Below, one piece after another: positions 1 through 6,855 of a DNA stretch of 12,463 bases. The translations under genes and the position numbers were made by a program. Source of the stretch: Desulfobacula sp. (GTDB lineage Bacteria > Desulfobacterota > Desulfobacteria > Desulfobacterales > Desulfobacteraceae); assembly GCA_029940235.1 (NCBI GenBank), contig JAOZRI010000041.1, positions 1-12,463 of the forward strand. Direction: 5' to 3'. Below the pieces are notes generated by a model, which worked only from the letters and a program-made list of their open reading frames with translations, was not told the DNA's origin and searched no databases. The first letter of the stretch is position 1; each line of letters opens with the position of its first letter.

Positions 1-1926
1 TGGTTTGCCGCACTTAATACAATCTTTTACTTTTGTATTATCAATGACTCTTTTTTCAATGGAGAGATTGCCTTTTTCATCTCTTTGATAATTGCTGGTA
101 AATGAACAGTCAGGATATTTTGTACAGGCAAGAAAATGTCCGTTTTTGCCAATTTTAATATTTAGCTGGCTTTTGCAGTCCGGGCATTTAAGATCAGTAT
201 CAACTCCAACGCCTTTTACACTGATCATATGCTCATCTGCAGTATCAAGGCTCTTTTTAAATGATGTATAAAAATCAGTTAAAAGCTGTACCTCTTCCAA
301 GTTGCCACTTGCAACATCGTCAAGACTGGTTTCAAGTTGTGCTGTAAAAGTTGTATCAAGAATATCAGGAAAAGATGCAACCAGCAGATCATTTACAATA
401 AATCCAAGTTCGCTGGGGATAAAATTGCGTTTAATAAAATCAACATACCCTTTATCCTTAATCACACTTAAAATAGTGGCATATGTGCTTGGTCGTCCAA
501 TTCCTCTGTTTTCAAGTTCTTTTACCAGCGAAGCCTCGCTAAATCTTGGCGGCGGCTTGGTAAAATGCTGTTTTGGATTGATTTTCAGTGTTTTTAAAAT
601 ATCGCCCTCATTTACATTTGGCAGGGACTGGATACCTTTTTCCTTTGATGAAGCATTATCAAAAGAGTAAAGCTTCATGAATCCAGGAAATTTCACAGTT
701 GAGCCGGCAACTGAAAAGATATATTTTTTTGAAGCCTGGATCAAAATTGTTTTCTGGTCAATTAAAGCCTGGGCCATTTGGGATGCAACAAATCGTTTCC
801 ATATCAGGTCATAGAGTTTAAACTGGTCGGGAGTTAAAAAATTTTTTATATTTTCAGGTATATGAAATACTGATGTGGGACGGATTGCTTCGTGGGCATC
901 CTGCACTTTTTTTTTATTTTGAAAGAATCTTGGGCTTTTTAATGCATATTCGTCTCCAAAGGTCTGGGCAATAAGAGTTTTTGCTTCTGTAGCTGCATCG
1001 GGAGCAATTCTTGTGGAATCAGTACGCATATATGTAATCAGGCCTTCAGGGCCTCCTGTACCAATCTCAATGCCTTCATAAAGCTGCTGGGCAACTATCA
1101 TTGTTTTTTTGGCAGAAAACCTTAATCTGTTTATGGAATCCTGCTGAAGTTTACTGGTAATAAAAGGTGGTAAGGGGTTGCGTCTGATTGTTTTGGTTTT
1201 TATTTCATGGACAGAAAATTGAGCTTTTTCAAGATCATCTACAATGTTTGAAGATTGCTCCTGATTTTTGATTTTCGTTTTTTTATTGTTAATTTTTACA
1301 AGGTTTGCATTAAACTCAGGAGGAGTCGGCCCAAGCAGGTCTGCGGTGATAGTCCAGAACTCTTCTGGAATAAATTTTCTTATCTCTCTTTCTCTGTCAC
1401 ATATAATTTTTACTGCTACAGATTGCACTCTGCCTGCACTTAAACCTCTCTGCACTTTTTTCCATAATAGAGGAGAGATTTGATAACCAACCAGTCGGTC
1501 AAGCTTTCTTCTTGCCTGCTGGGCATCATATTTATCAATATCGGGTTCCATGGGGTGCTGTAAAGCATCCATAATACCTTTTTTTGTTAATTCATGAATA
1601 AGAATGCGATGAAATTTTCTCTCTTTTCTCTTTAAAATATGCATGACATGAAAGGCAATGGCTTCACCTTCGCGGTCAGGATCAGGTGCAAGGTATATTT
1701 CATCGGTATTCTGGGCAAGTTTTTTTAAATTTGCAATAACCTTGGATTTATCTTTAATATTAACATATTTTGCTTTAAATTTTTTATCTACATCAATGCC
1801 AAGGGTTTTAACGGGCAGGTCTCTTATGTGGCCTGCACTGGCAGCAACATTATATTTATTGCCCACATATTTTTTTAAAGTTTTTATTTTAGTTGGAGAT
1901 TCAACGATGATAAGTGGTTTACTCAA
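1..1926 (-). CDS. topA: DNA topoisomerase I (type IA), 3' end outside window
   Basis: Type IA topoisomerase, which relaxes negative supercoils by single-strand passage through a covalent 5'-phosphotyrosine. I translated 642 uninterrupted codons from a TTG at 1926-1924. The N-terminal TOPRIM domain shows IIVESPTK (Glu9) and APDPDREGEAIA (Asp82, Asp84, Glu86), the metal-binding acidic residues. The catalytic tyrosine is Tyr299 in ITYMRTDSTR, and a FSEASLVKELENRGIGRPSTYA stretch typical of the family follows. Near the left edge a C-terminal zinc-ribbon begins (CPDC at about 174-185, then a second Cys pair), and a further Cys-x2-Cys is cut by the window end. The family is usually 750-860 residues, so about 100-200 are missing. 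The TTG start is fixed by a GGAGG 10 nt upstream that lies inside the last codons of dprA; the two genes are 5 nt apart. Identity is certain; only the C-terminal finger count is unknown. Confidence 0.97.
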   Translation of the reverse strand, partial: MSKPLIIVESPTKIKTLKKYVGNKYNVAASAGHIRDLPVKTLGIDVDKKFKAKYVNIKDKSKVIANLKKLAQNTDEIYLAPDPDREGEAIAFHVMHILKRKERKFHRILIHELTKKGIMDALQHPMEPDIDKYDAQQARRKLDRLVGYQISPLLWKKVQRGLSAGRVQSVAVKIICDREREIRKFIPEEFWTITADLLGPTPPEFNANLVKINNKKTKIKNQEQSSNIVDDLEKAQFSVHEIKTKTIRRNPLPPFITSKLQQDSINRLRFSAKKTMIVAQQLYEGIEIGTGGPEGLITYMRTDSTRIAPDAATEAKTLIAQTFGDEYALKSPRFFQNKKKVQDAHEAIRPTSVFHIPENIKNFLTPDQFKLYDLIWKRFVASQMAQALIDQKTILIQASKKYIFSVAGSTVKFPGFMKLYSFDNASSKEKGIQSLPNVNEGDILKTLKINPKQHFTKPPPRFSEASLVKELENRGIGRPSTYATILSVIKDKGYVDFIKRNFIPSELGFIVNDLLVASFPDILDTTFTAQLETSLDDVASGNLEEVQLLTDFYTSFKKSLDTADEHMISVKGVGVDTDLKCPDCKSQLNIKIGKNGHFLACTKYPDCSFTSNYQRDEKGNLSIEKRVIDNTKVKDCIKCGKP

Positions 1927-1931
1927 TGGTA

Positions 1932-3050
1932 TTATTCCTCCGGGATAGAATAGTAATCACCCTGTTGGCGGATCACACGGCCTTCAAGTTCAAGATCAAG
2001 CAGTTGTGATGTGACTTTTGAAGACTTGATTTTGCTTTTTTCAATAAGTACATCAATATGGACAGGGTAGGGCTCTAAAAATTTAATAATATTATATTTA
2101 TTTAATTTACTATTATCACTATTTGATTTTTGTAAAGATGAATTGTTATCATAGTTTTTAACATGAATAAATTGATGAAGTTCATCAATAATGTCCATCT
2201 CATTTTCCACAAGTTTTGCACCCTGTTTAAGCAAAAAATGTGTACCCTGGCTTTTTTTTGATTTAATGCTTCCAGGTACTGCAAAGACTTCTCTGTTATA
2301 CTCATTTGCAAGACGGGCAGTTATAAGAGAGCCGCTTCTCTGGGCAGCCTCCACAATTATACTTCCACATGACAACCCTGCAATAATTCTGTTGCGTATG
2401 GGAAAATTTTGAGGTAAAGGGTCTGTATTAACCTTAAATTCTGAAAAGATAGTTCCTTGAGCTGCTATATCATTAAAAAGATATTTATTCTCTCTTGGAT
2501 ATATTTTATTCAAGCCTGAACCCATAACAGCAATTGTTTTTCCATTGGCCTTTAAAGCACCTTTGTGAGCCATGGCATCGATTCCCCTTGCAAGTCCGCT
2601 GACAATCTGAAAACCTTTTTTTGAAAGATTATATGAGAGGTTGTTTGAAGTACTTAAACCATAGGAAGTTGCATTTCTTGAACCAACAACTGAGATATCA
2701 GGAGAGCTGTTATCAAGTTGGCCAAGGTATGTCAAAAAGGGAGGGGGATCAGGAATCTCTTTTAACAATAGAGGATACAAAGGATCAATAATTGTTACAA
2801 TTTGAATGTTTTTATTTAAAACAAGTTCCAACTCTTTTTTTGCAGCATCGTGAAAATTTTTATGGTTTACAATGCCATCTATGACTTTTTTAGATATTCT
2901 ATTAATAGATTTCAGTTCGTTTCTGGAGGCTTTTAATATATTTTCAGGGGTTTTGAACTGAAGGATTAGTTTTTTACACACACTGTTTCCAAGGAGAGGT
3001 ATCTCTCTTAGGATAAACCAGGGTAAATATTTTGCAAAAGAGTTATTCAA
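1932..3050 (-). CDS. dprA: DNA-processing protein DprA (Smf)
   Basis: Cytosolic ssDNA-binding protein that, in the studied members, protects incoming transforming DNA and loads RecA; it is also widespread in bacteria not known to be competent. In 372 residues it shows an N-terminal helix-hairpin-helix/SAM-like part (about 10-65), a Rossmann-like core (about 75-290) and a C-terminal winged-helix segment (about 318-370). Core motifs are VVGSRNATSYG (121-131), SGLARGIDAMAHKGAL (151-166), FPIRNRIIAGLS (216-227), RSGSLITA (238-245) and EVFAVPG (254-260). The start is TTG (3050-3048), the first possible codon after an in-frame stop. It overlaps the cpoB-like gene by 8 nt, with only a weak AGGA about 14 nt upstream, which suggests translational coupling. 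Length and domain order are normal for the family, and linkage to topA is common in bacteria. Confidence 0.96.
   Translation of the reverse strand: MNNSFAKYLPWFILREIPLLGNSVCKKLILQFKTPENILKASRNELKSINRISKKVIDGIVNHKNFHDAAKKELELVLNKNIQIVTIIDPLYPLLLKEIPDPPPFLTYLGQLDNSSPDISVVGSRNATSYGLSTSNNLSYNLSKKGFQIVSGLARGIDAMAHKGALKANGKTIAVMGSGLNKIYPRENKYLFNDIAAQGTIFSEFKVNTDPLPQNFPIRNRIIAGLSCGSIIVEAAQRSGSLITARLANEYNREVFAVPGSIKSKKSQGTHFLLKQGAKLVENEMDIIDELHQFIHVKNYDNNSSLQKSNSDNSKLNKYNIIKFLEPYPVHIDVLIEKSKIKSSKVTSQLLDLELEGRVIRQQGDYYSIPEE
1937..1941 (-). promoter_or_regulatory. Ribosome binding site of topA, inside the 3' end of dprA
   Basis: GGAGG on the minus strand, 10 nt before the TTG start of topA. It is formed by the last dprA codons (Pro-Glu-Glu, then TAA), so ribosomes finishing dprA pass directly over it. 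It is what decides the TTG start, since no ATG or GTG fits at the N-terminal SKPLIIVESPTK. Confidence 0.75.
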
Positions 3051-3699
3051 AACTTTTTAATTTTTCCTGTGCTTTTTCAGCCGCCGGTGAAAATGGGTAC
3101 GTCCTTAATACTTTTTTTAAATAGTGGTGTGCCCTGTTGGGATCATTTAAAGATAAATATGCATAACCTGTCTTTAGAATTGCTCCAGGGACTTTTCCTG
3201 ATTTTGGATATTGTGAGACAAGGTTTTTAAATATGGCAATTGCTTTTTTATATTTACTTAGGGAATAATAACACTCGCCAAGCCAGTAGGCAGCATTGCC
3301 TGCAAGATCATGATCAGGAAATTTTTTTATAAAACCACTAAAAAGTTCCCCTGCAACCAGATAATTTTCTTCAATTAAAAGGTTTCTTGCCTTTTTATAT
3401 AATTCAGAAGGTTGTATATTCTTTATCTGATTTTTTGTCAGGTAGGTAATTTTTTTTTCCATCTCTTTGATTTGATCTTGAAGTTTGTTGATGAGTGCAT
3501 CTTTATCTTTAATTTGCAGCTTAATCTCGGTCTGATCATTTTTAACATCGGCAAGTTCTGATTTTAAAGACGTTATCTGCAATTGATCAGAATCACTTTC
3601 CCGATTGTTTTCTTTGCTCATTTCAGGATTTAACGAACCACAGGAGGAAAAAAACAGGGTCGCAAGAACCACCATAATGCAACTGCGTGTAACCTTCAT
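3043..3699 (-). CDS. CpoB/YbgF-like coiled-coil TPR lipoprotein
   Basis: Predicted periplasmic lipoprotein of 218 residues. From the ATG at 3699 the product begins MKVTRSC, followed by a short hydrophobic stretch ending in FFSSC, a plausible lipobox with Cys near residue 20. A polar linker and a predicted coiled coil (about 40-90, heptad-like Lys/Glu/Leu/Ile) follow. The C-terminal half has three TPR-like repeats with the landmarks YKKARNLL, GNAAYWLGECYYSLSKYKKA and KTGYAYLSL, ending near AAEKAQEKLKSF. This layout matches CpoB (YbgF), which in E. coli links the Tol-Pal machine to PBP1B during constriction. No tol or pal gene is next to it, so a BamD-like or generic TPR scaffold role is possible. 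The frame stays open upstream to the secF stop, but those 53 codons are low-complexity hairpin DNA before a clear signal peptide, so I chose the internal ATG. The Shine-Dalgarno there is weak. Confidence 0.8.
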   Translation of the reverse strand: MKVTRSCIMVVLATLFFSSCGSLNPEMSKENNRESDSDQLQITSLKSELADVKNDQTEIKLQIKDKDALINKLQDQIKEMEKKITYLTKNQIKNIQPSELYKKARNLLIEENYLVAGELFSGFIKKFPDHDLAGNAAYWLGECYYSLSKYKKAIAIFKNLVSQYPKSGKVPGAILKTGYAYLSLNDPNRAHHYLKKVLRTYPFSPAAEKAQEKLKSFE

Positions 3700-3858
3700 G
3701 TTAAATAAATAATGCCTGGTTGCAAGTTTGTGTCTGGATGTAACCTTGCCAATATACAAGGCGCAGATATTTTTGCAACCTAAGTGTACTGTAGTACATG
3801 AGGATTGCAAAAGTATGTAGCAACGAAGTAGACGGGTGAGTGTACGTCCAAACATCAA
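3700..3858 (-). repeat. Hairpin-rich element between secF and the cpoB-like gene, possible dispersed intergenic repeat
   Basis: About 160 bp between the secF stop and the cpoB-like ATG. The centrepiece is an imperfect palindrome at 3771-3812: outer arms TTTTGCAA/TTGCAAAA (8 bp), then CCT/AGG, then TGTACT/AGTACA around a 2-nt loop, about 17-18 pairs in 42 nt. A second pair of arms, GGTTGCAA (3718-3725) and TTGCAACC (3773-3780), encloses a small CCTTG/CAAGG hairpin at 3744-3761. The motif TTGCAA occurs three times. It is open in the secF-following frame but gives a protein with no family character, rich in Cys, Arg and Thr and unlike its neighbours. It looks like a REP/MITE-type intergenic repeat or an mRNA structure element. 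Its dispersed nature cannot be shown from one copy. Confidence 0.5.
3771..3812. repeat. 42-nt imperfect palindrome (stem-loop)
   Basis: The arms TTTTGCAA and TTGCAAAA pair perfectly, followed inward by CCT/AGG and TGTACT/AGTACA with a single-base bulge and a small internal mismatch, closing on a 2-nt loop. There is no T-run after either arm, so it is not a canonical intrinsic terminator. In the secF-cpoB mRNA it could stabilise the upstream message or reduce readthrough. Confidence 0.7.
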
Positions 3859-4890
3859 TTATCCTTTGTTGGCAGCAAGTACAATGGGCGTTGCCACAAA
3901 TATGGAAGAGTATGTACCCACGAGAACTCCAATGATCATGGCAAAGGCAAAATTATGGATAATCTCACCACCAAGAAAATAGAGTGCAAAAAGAACAATC
4001 AGAGTGGTAACAGAGGTTAAAATTGTTCTTGAAAGGGTTTCATTTATACTTTTATTAAATAAAGAGGGAAAAGATTCCTTTGATTGTGAGCCCTTTATGT
4101 TTTCTCTTATTCTGTCAAAAACAATAATAGTGTCATTTAATGAATATCCTATAATGGTCAAGAGAGCTGCAATGATTGGCAGCGAAAAATCCAGATCAAG
4201 AATTGAAAAAATACCAACAGTTATTAATATATCATGGAGAAGTGCAACAATTGCACCCATGGCATATTTGAGCCGTAAAAACCAGAATAATCCAAGTGTT
4301 ATAACAAGAGCTGCGGTAATTAACACAGCCATGCTTACATTAAATACTGATAGAAAATAGACAACTGTCATTAAAGATCCTGCAGTTACTCCTGACAGCA
4401 TCCATTTTAATTCAAATCGGCCTGAAATATATATGGTGATAAAAAGAAGAGAATAAAATATGGCCAAAAGCGCTTTTCCCCTGAGATCTTTACCAACCTG
4501 GGGGCCTACCATCTCAACCCTTCTGATTTCAGGTGCAATTCCCGTTGATGTCTTAATTGCATCGGATACTGATTGAGATAATCCATGACTGCTCATTTGA
4601 GACATGCTTGTTCTAATTAAAAATTCATGGTCCTGCTCATGGCCAAAATCTTGTACTGAAGCATCATTAAATCCTATTGCAGCAAGTCCAGTTCGTATTT
4701 TTCCAACCGGGACTTCCTGGGTAAATTTAATCTGGATCAGTGTACCGCCAACAAAATCAATACCATAGTTAGGCCCTTTATGAATCAAAAGAGAGCCAGT
4801 GCTAATCAGAATAAGAATAGTTGATAAAATAAAACCAATTTTATGTTTACCAATAAAGTCTATATTAATATCAGATTTGATAATCTGCAT
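3859..4890 (-). CDS. secF: Protein translocase subunit SecF, with an apparent extra TM hairpin
   Basis: Inner-membrane RND-like partner of SecD that uses the proton-motive force to help preproteins leave SecYEG. In 343 residues TM1 (about 17-36) is followed by the family signature YGIDFVGGT (42-50), a periplasmic P1 domain to about 135 and TM2 (139-157). The conserved C-terminal bundle follows: MGAIVALLHDILITVGIF (211-228), TIIGYSLNDTIIVFDRIREN (245-264) and helices at 289-307 and 313-339. Normally the loop after TM2 (GRFE) leads directly into GAIVALLHD. Here about 46-50 extra residues (161-209) intervene, carrying two further hydrophobic segments (about 164-182 and 186-205), giving eight predicted TMs instead of six. 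The ATG has an AAGGA 9 nt upstream that overlaps the secD stop; the gap to secD is 13 nt. Confidence 0.97.
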   Translation of the reverse strand: MQIIKSDINIDFIGKHKIGFILSTILILISTGSLLIHKGPNYGIDFVGGTLIQIKFTQEVPVGKIRTGLAAIGFNDASVQDFGHEQDHEFLIRTSMSQMSSHGLSQSVSDAIKTSTGIAPEIRRVEMVGPQVGKDLRGKALLAIFYSLLFITIYISGRFELKWMLSGVTAGSLMTVVYFLSVFNVSMAVLITAALVITLGLFWFLRLKYAMGAIVALLHDILITVGIFSILDLDFSLPIIAALLTIIGYSLNDTIIVFDRIRENIKGSQSKESFPSLFNKSINETLSRTILTSVTTLIVLFALYFLGGEIIHNFAFAMIIGVLVGTYSSIFVATPIVLAANKG

Positions 4891-4899
4891 TGCTTTATT

Positions 4900-4904
4900 T
4901 CCTT
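4900..4904 (-). promoter_or_regulatory. Ribosome binding site of secF
   Basis: AAGGA on the minus strand, 9 nt before the secF ATG. Its first base is the last base of the secD TAA, so secD termination and secF initiation are close enough for coupling. Confidence 0.65.
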
Positions 4905-6484
4905 TATATACTCAAGGTTGTAGATTGTTTGTTTTTAAGAATAAAGTCAAAAATATTTTTTGACAAAATCAGAGCAGTAAAAAGGCTTGCCACAATACCA
5001 AGACACAGTGTTACTGCAAAACCTTTTATGGGGCCTGTCCCAAATTGAAAAAGGACTAAAGCTGCAATCAAGGTGGTAACATTGGCATCTAAAATTGTTA
5101 GAGTTGCTCTGTCAAAACCTGCATGGACAGATGCAAGAGCAGTTTTACCGGTTCTAAGTTCTTCTCTGATTCTTTCAAAAATAATAACATTGGCATCTAC
5201 TGCCATGCCAATTGTAAGAATAATACCTGCAATTCCCGGCAAAGTCAGTGTTGCCTGAAAAGCTGCAAGGCCACCACCGATTAGCACAATATTAATAATA
5301 AGTGCAACATCAGCGATAAGACCCGCACCTTTATAATATACAGCCATGAACAAGATGACCAGAAGCCCGCCAATGAGCATTGACATAATACCCATGCGTA
5401 TGGAATCTGCACCAAGTGTTGGACCAACTGTTCTCTCTTCAATGATTTCAACCGGTGCAGGAAGAGATCCTGCTCTTAGGGCAATGGCAAGATCCTTTGC
5501 TTCATGTAAAGTAAAACTGCCTGTAATAACAGCTTTGCCTCCGGCTATTCTGTCTTGAATGGTGGGAGCTGAATAGACTGATTTATCAAGTACAATGGCA
5601 AGACGTTTGTGTATATTTGCCCCTGTGATACGGTCAAATATTCTTGCGCCTTTTCTGTTAAATTCAATGCCAATCTGGGGTTGCTGAAACTGGTCGAATT
5701 CAACCCTTGCATTGGTTAAAAGACTGCCGTCAAGCAGCACTCTTTTTTTGATTAAAAAAGGAATTTTTACAGGAGTGCTGGAACCCTGATTATATCTGTT
5801 TTGGTATAAAATTTCATCTCCCACAGGAGGGGTTCCATTAATGGCTGCATCAACATCTGCATCCTCATCAACAATCTGAAATGTCAACTGGGCAGTTTTT
5901 CCAATAAGAGCTTTGGCTCTTTCGGGGTCTTGAACTCCAGGAAGCTGGATCAGTATCCGGTTGTCACCTTGTATCCTGATATCAGGTTCACTTACACCAA
6001 ATTCATCAATTCTGTTACGGATTGTTTCAAGAGCCTGTTGAGTTGCCATCTTTTTAATAGTTTCAGTCTCTTGCTCTGATAGAGCTAATTTGTAAGAGAT
6101 AATATTGTTATCAGTCATAGGCTTTTTAATGATAAGATTTTCAAAATTTTTAGAAAGAATCTTTTCAAATCCTGATTTATTATCCCCGGCTTTGAATTTT
6201 GCAATTATGGAGTTATCTTTTAAACGGGAAATACCAAGATGCTTTATCTCTTGTTCCCTTAACTCTTTTTTTATCTCCTGTATGGTTCTTTCAACCTCTG
6301 CTTCAACTGCTTTTACATTCTGAACTTCAAGCACAAGGTGCATTCCGCCTTGGAGGTCAAGCCCAAGATTAATTTTTTTATGGGGCCAGCAATCAAAGTA
6401 TGTCGGCATCAGCCAGACAATGGCTGCTACAATAATGCCTGTAATAAACAGGGTTTTAAAACTAAATGGTTTCAATTTTTTCAA
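4904..6484 (-). CDS. secD: Protein translocase subunit SecD
   Basis: Larger subunit of the SecDF accessory complex in the inner membrane. In 526 residues TM1 (about 9-28) is followed by INLGLDLQGGMHLVLEV (38-54), the SecD hallmark. The periplasmic P1 region includes ETIRNRIDEFGVSEPDIR (153-170) and RILIQLPGVQDPERA (176-190), and the head region ends near LPAPVEIIEERTVGPTLG (341-358). The five-helix RND-type bundle follows (about 361-382, 386-407, 413-434, 466-482, 488-512), with MAVDANVIIFERIREE (427-442), whose Asp belongs to the proton-relay region. Length is normal. The start is uncertain: TTG at 6484 is directly preceded by an in-frame TGA and lies only 3 nt after AGGAG (6488-6492), whereas a second in-frame TTG at 6475 lies 12 nt after it. 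The two options differ by three residues. Confidence 0.97.
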   Translation of the reverse strand: MKKLKPFSFKTLFITGIIVAAIVWLMPTYFDCWPHKKINLGLDLQGGMHLVLEVQNVKAVEAEVERTIQEIKKELREQEIKHLGISRLKDNSIIAKFKAGDNKSGFEKILSKNFENLIIKKPMTDNNIISYKLALSEQETETIKKMATQQALETIRNRIDEFGVSEPDIRIQGDNRILIQLPGVQDPERAKALIGKTAQLTFQIVDEDADVDAAINGTPPVGDEILYQNRYNQGSSTPVKIPFLIKKRVLLDGSLLTNARVEFDQFQQPQIGIEFNRKGARIFDRITGANIHKRLAIVLDKSVYSAPTIQDRIAGGKAVITGSFTLHEAKDLAIALRAGSLPAPVEIIEERTVGPTLGADSIRMGIMSMLIGGLLVILFMAVYYKGAGLIADVALIINIVLIGGGLAAFQATLTLPGIAGIILTIGMAVDANVIIFERIREELRTGKTALASVHAGFDRATLTILDANVTTLIAALVLFQFGTGPIKGFAVTLCLGIVASLFTALILSKNIFDFILKNKQSTTLSI

Positions 6485-6487
6485 TCA

Positions 6488-6492
6488 CTCCT
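6488..6492 (-). promoter_or_regulatory. Ribosome binding site of secD
   Basis: AGGAG on the minus strand, in the 26-nt yajC-secD gap. It is 3 nt from the first TTG (6484) and 12 nt from the second TTG (6475). Neither spacing is ideal, which leaves the secD start open. Confidence 0.6.
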
Positions 6493-6510
6493 GAATGGAT
6501 TTTAATTTAC

Positions 6511-6840
6511 TTATTTTGAATTTGTATTTATCTCGGAGGCAATGGCTGCAACATTACCCCGTGTGATTTTTATTTTTACCTTTTCTGCAATCTCAAGCCC
6601 TATGCTTGTTTCATCTAAGCTTATAATAGTTCCATAGATGCCGCCGGATGTAATGATTCTAACTCCTTTTTTTAAGTTGGATATCATCTCTCTGTGCTCT
6701 TTGGCTTTTTTCTGCTGGGGTCTTATCAAAAGAAAATAAAAAATTACAAATAGAATAATAATGGGTAAAAAACCTGCTATTCCGCCAGCCTGTCCGCCTT
6801 GTCCTCCGGCCTGTCCCATTGCAAATGCTTCACTAATCAA
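6511..6840 (-). CDS. yajC: Sec translocon accessory protein YajC
   Basis: Small single-pass inner-membrane protein that associates with SecD and SecF. In 109 residues there is a Gly/Gln-rich N-terminus (about 8-22), one hydrophobic helix (about 23-42: FLPIIILFVIFYFLLI) directly followed by the family motif RPQQKKAKEH, and a cytoplasmic domain with KKGVRIITSGGIYGTI typical of YajC. The start is TTG (6840-6838), placed by an AGGAGG exactly 7 nt upstream. The next candidate, an ATG seven codons further in, would be about 28 nt from that site. The gene sits 15 nt after the LysM-like gene and 26 nt before secD, the usual yajC-secD-secF order. Confidence 0.97.
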   Translation of the reverse strand: MISEAFAMGQAGGQGGQAGGIAGFLPIIILFVIFYFLLIRPQQKKAKEHREMISNLKKGVRIITSGGIYGTIISLDETSIGLEIAEKVKIKITRGNVAAIASEINTNSK

Positions 6841-6847
6841 AATAAAT

Positions 6848-6853
6848 CCTCCT
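6848..6853 (-). promoter_or_regulatory. Ribosome binding site of yajC, deciding a TTG start
   Basis: AGGAGG on the minus strand with a 7-nt spacer to TTG 6840. This is the strongest Shine-Dalgarno in the window and makes the non-ATG start of yajC convincing. Confidence 0.8.
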
Positions 6854-6855
6854 GT

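Noticed and set aside
302..670. Plus-strand open frame of 122 codons
   Set aside because: It lies entirely opposite topA, whose minus-strand frame encodes recognised family motifs; the plus product is low-complexity Ser/Phe/Leu with no motif.
3700..3858. A 53-residue N-terminal extension of the cpoB-like gene
   Set aside because: It would place the hydrophobic signal and lipobox in the middle of the protein, starts directly after the secF stop, and consists of inverted-repeat DNA.
4004..4360. Plus-strand open frame of 118 codons opposite secF
   Set aside because: A shadow of secF. The minus frame carries conserved SecF residues throughout, and the plus product has no recognisable family character.
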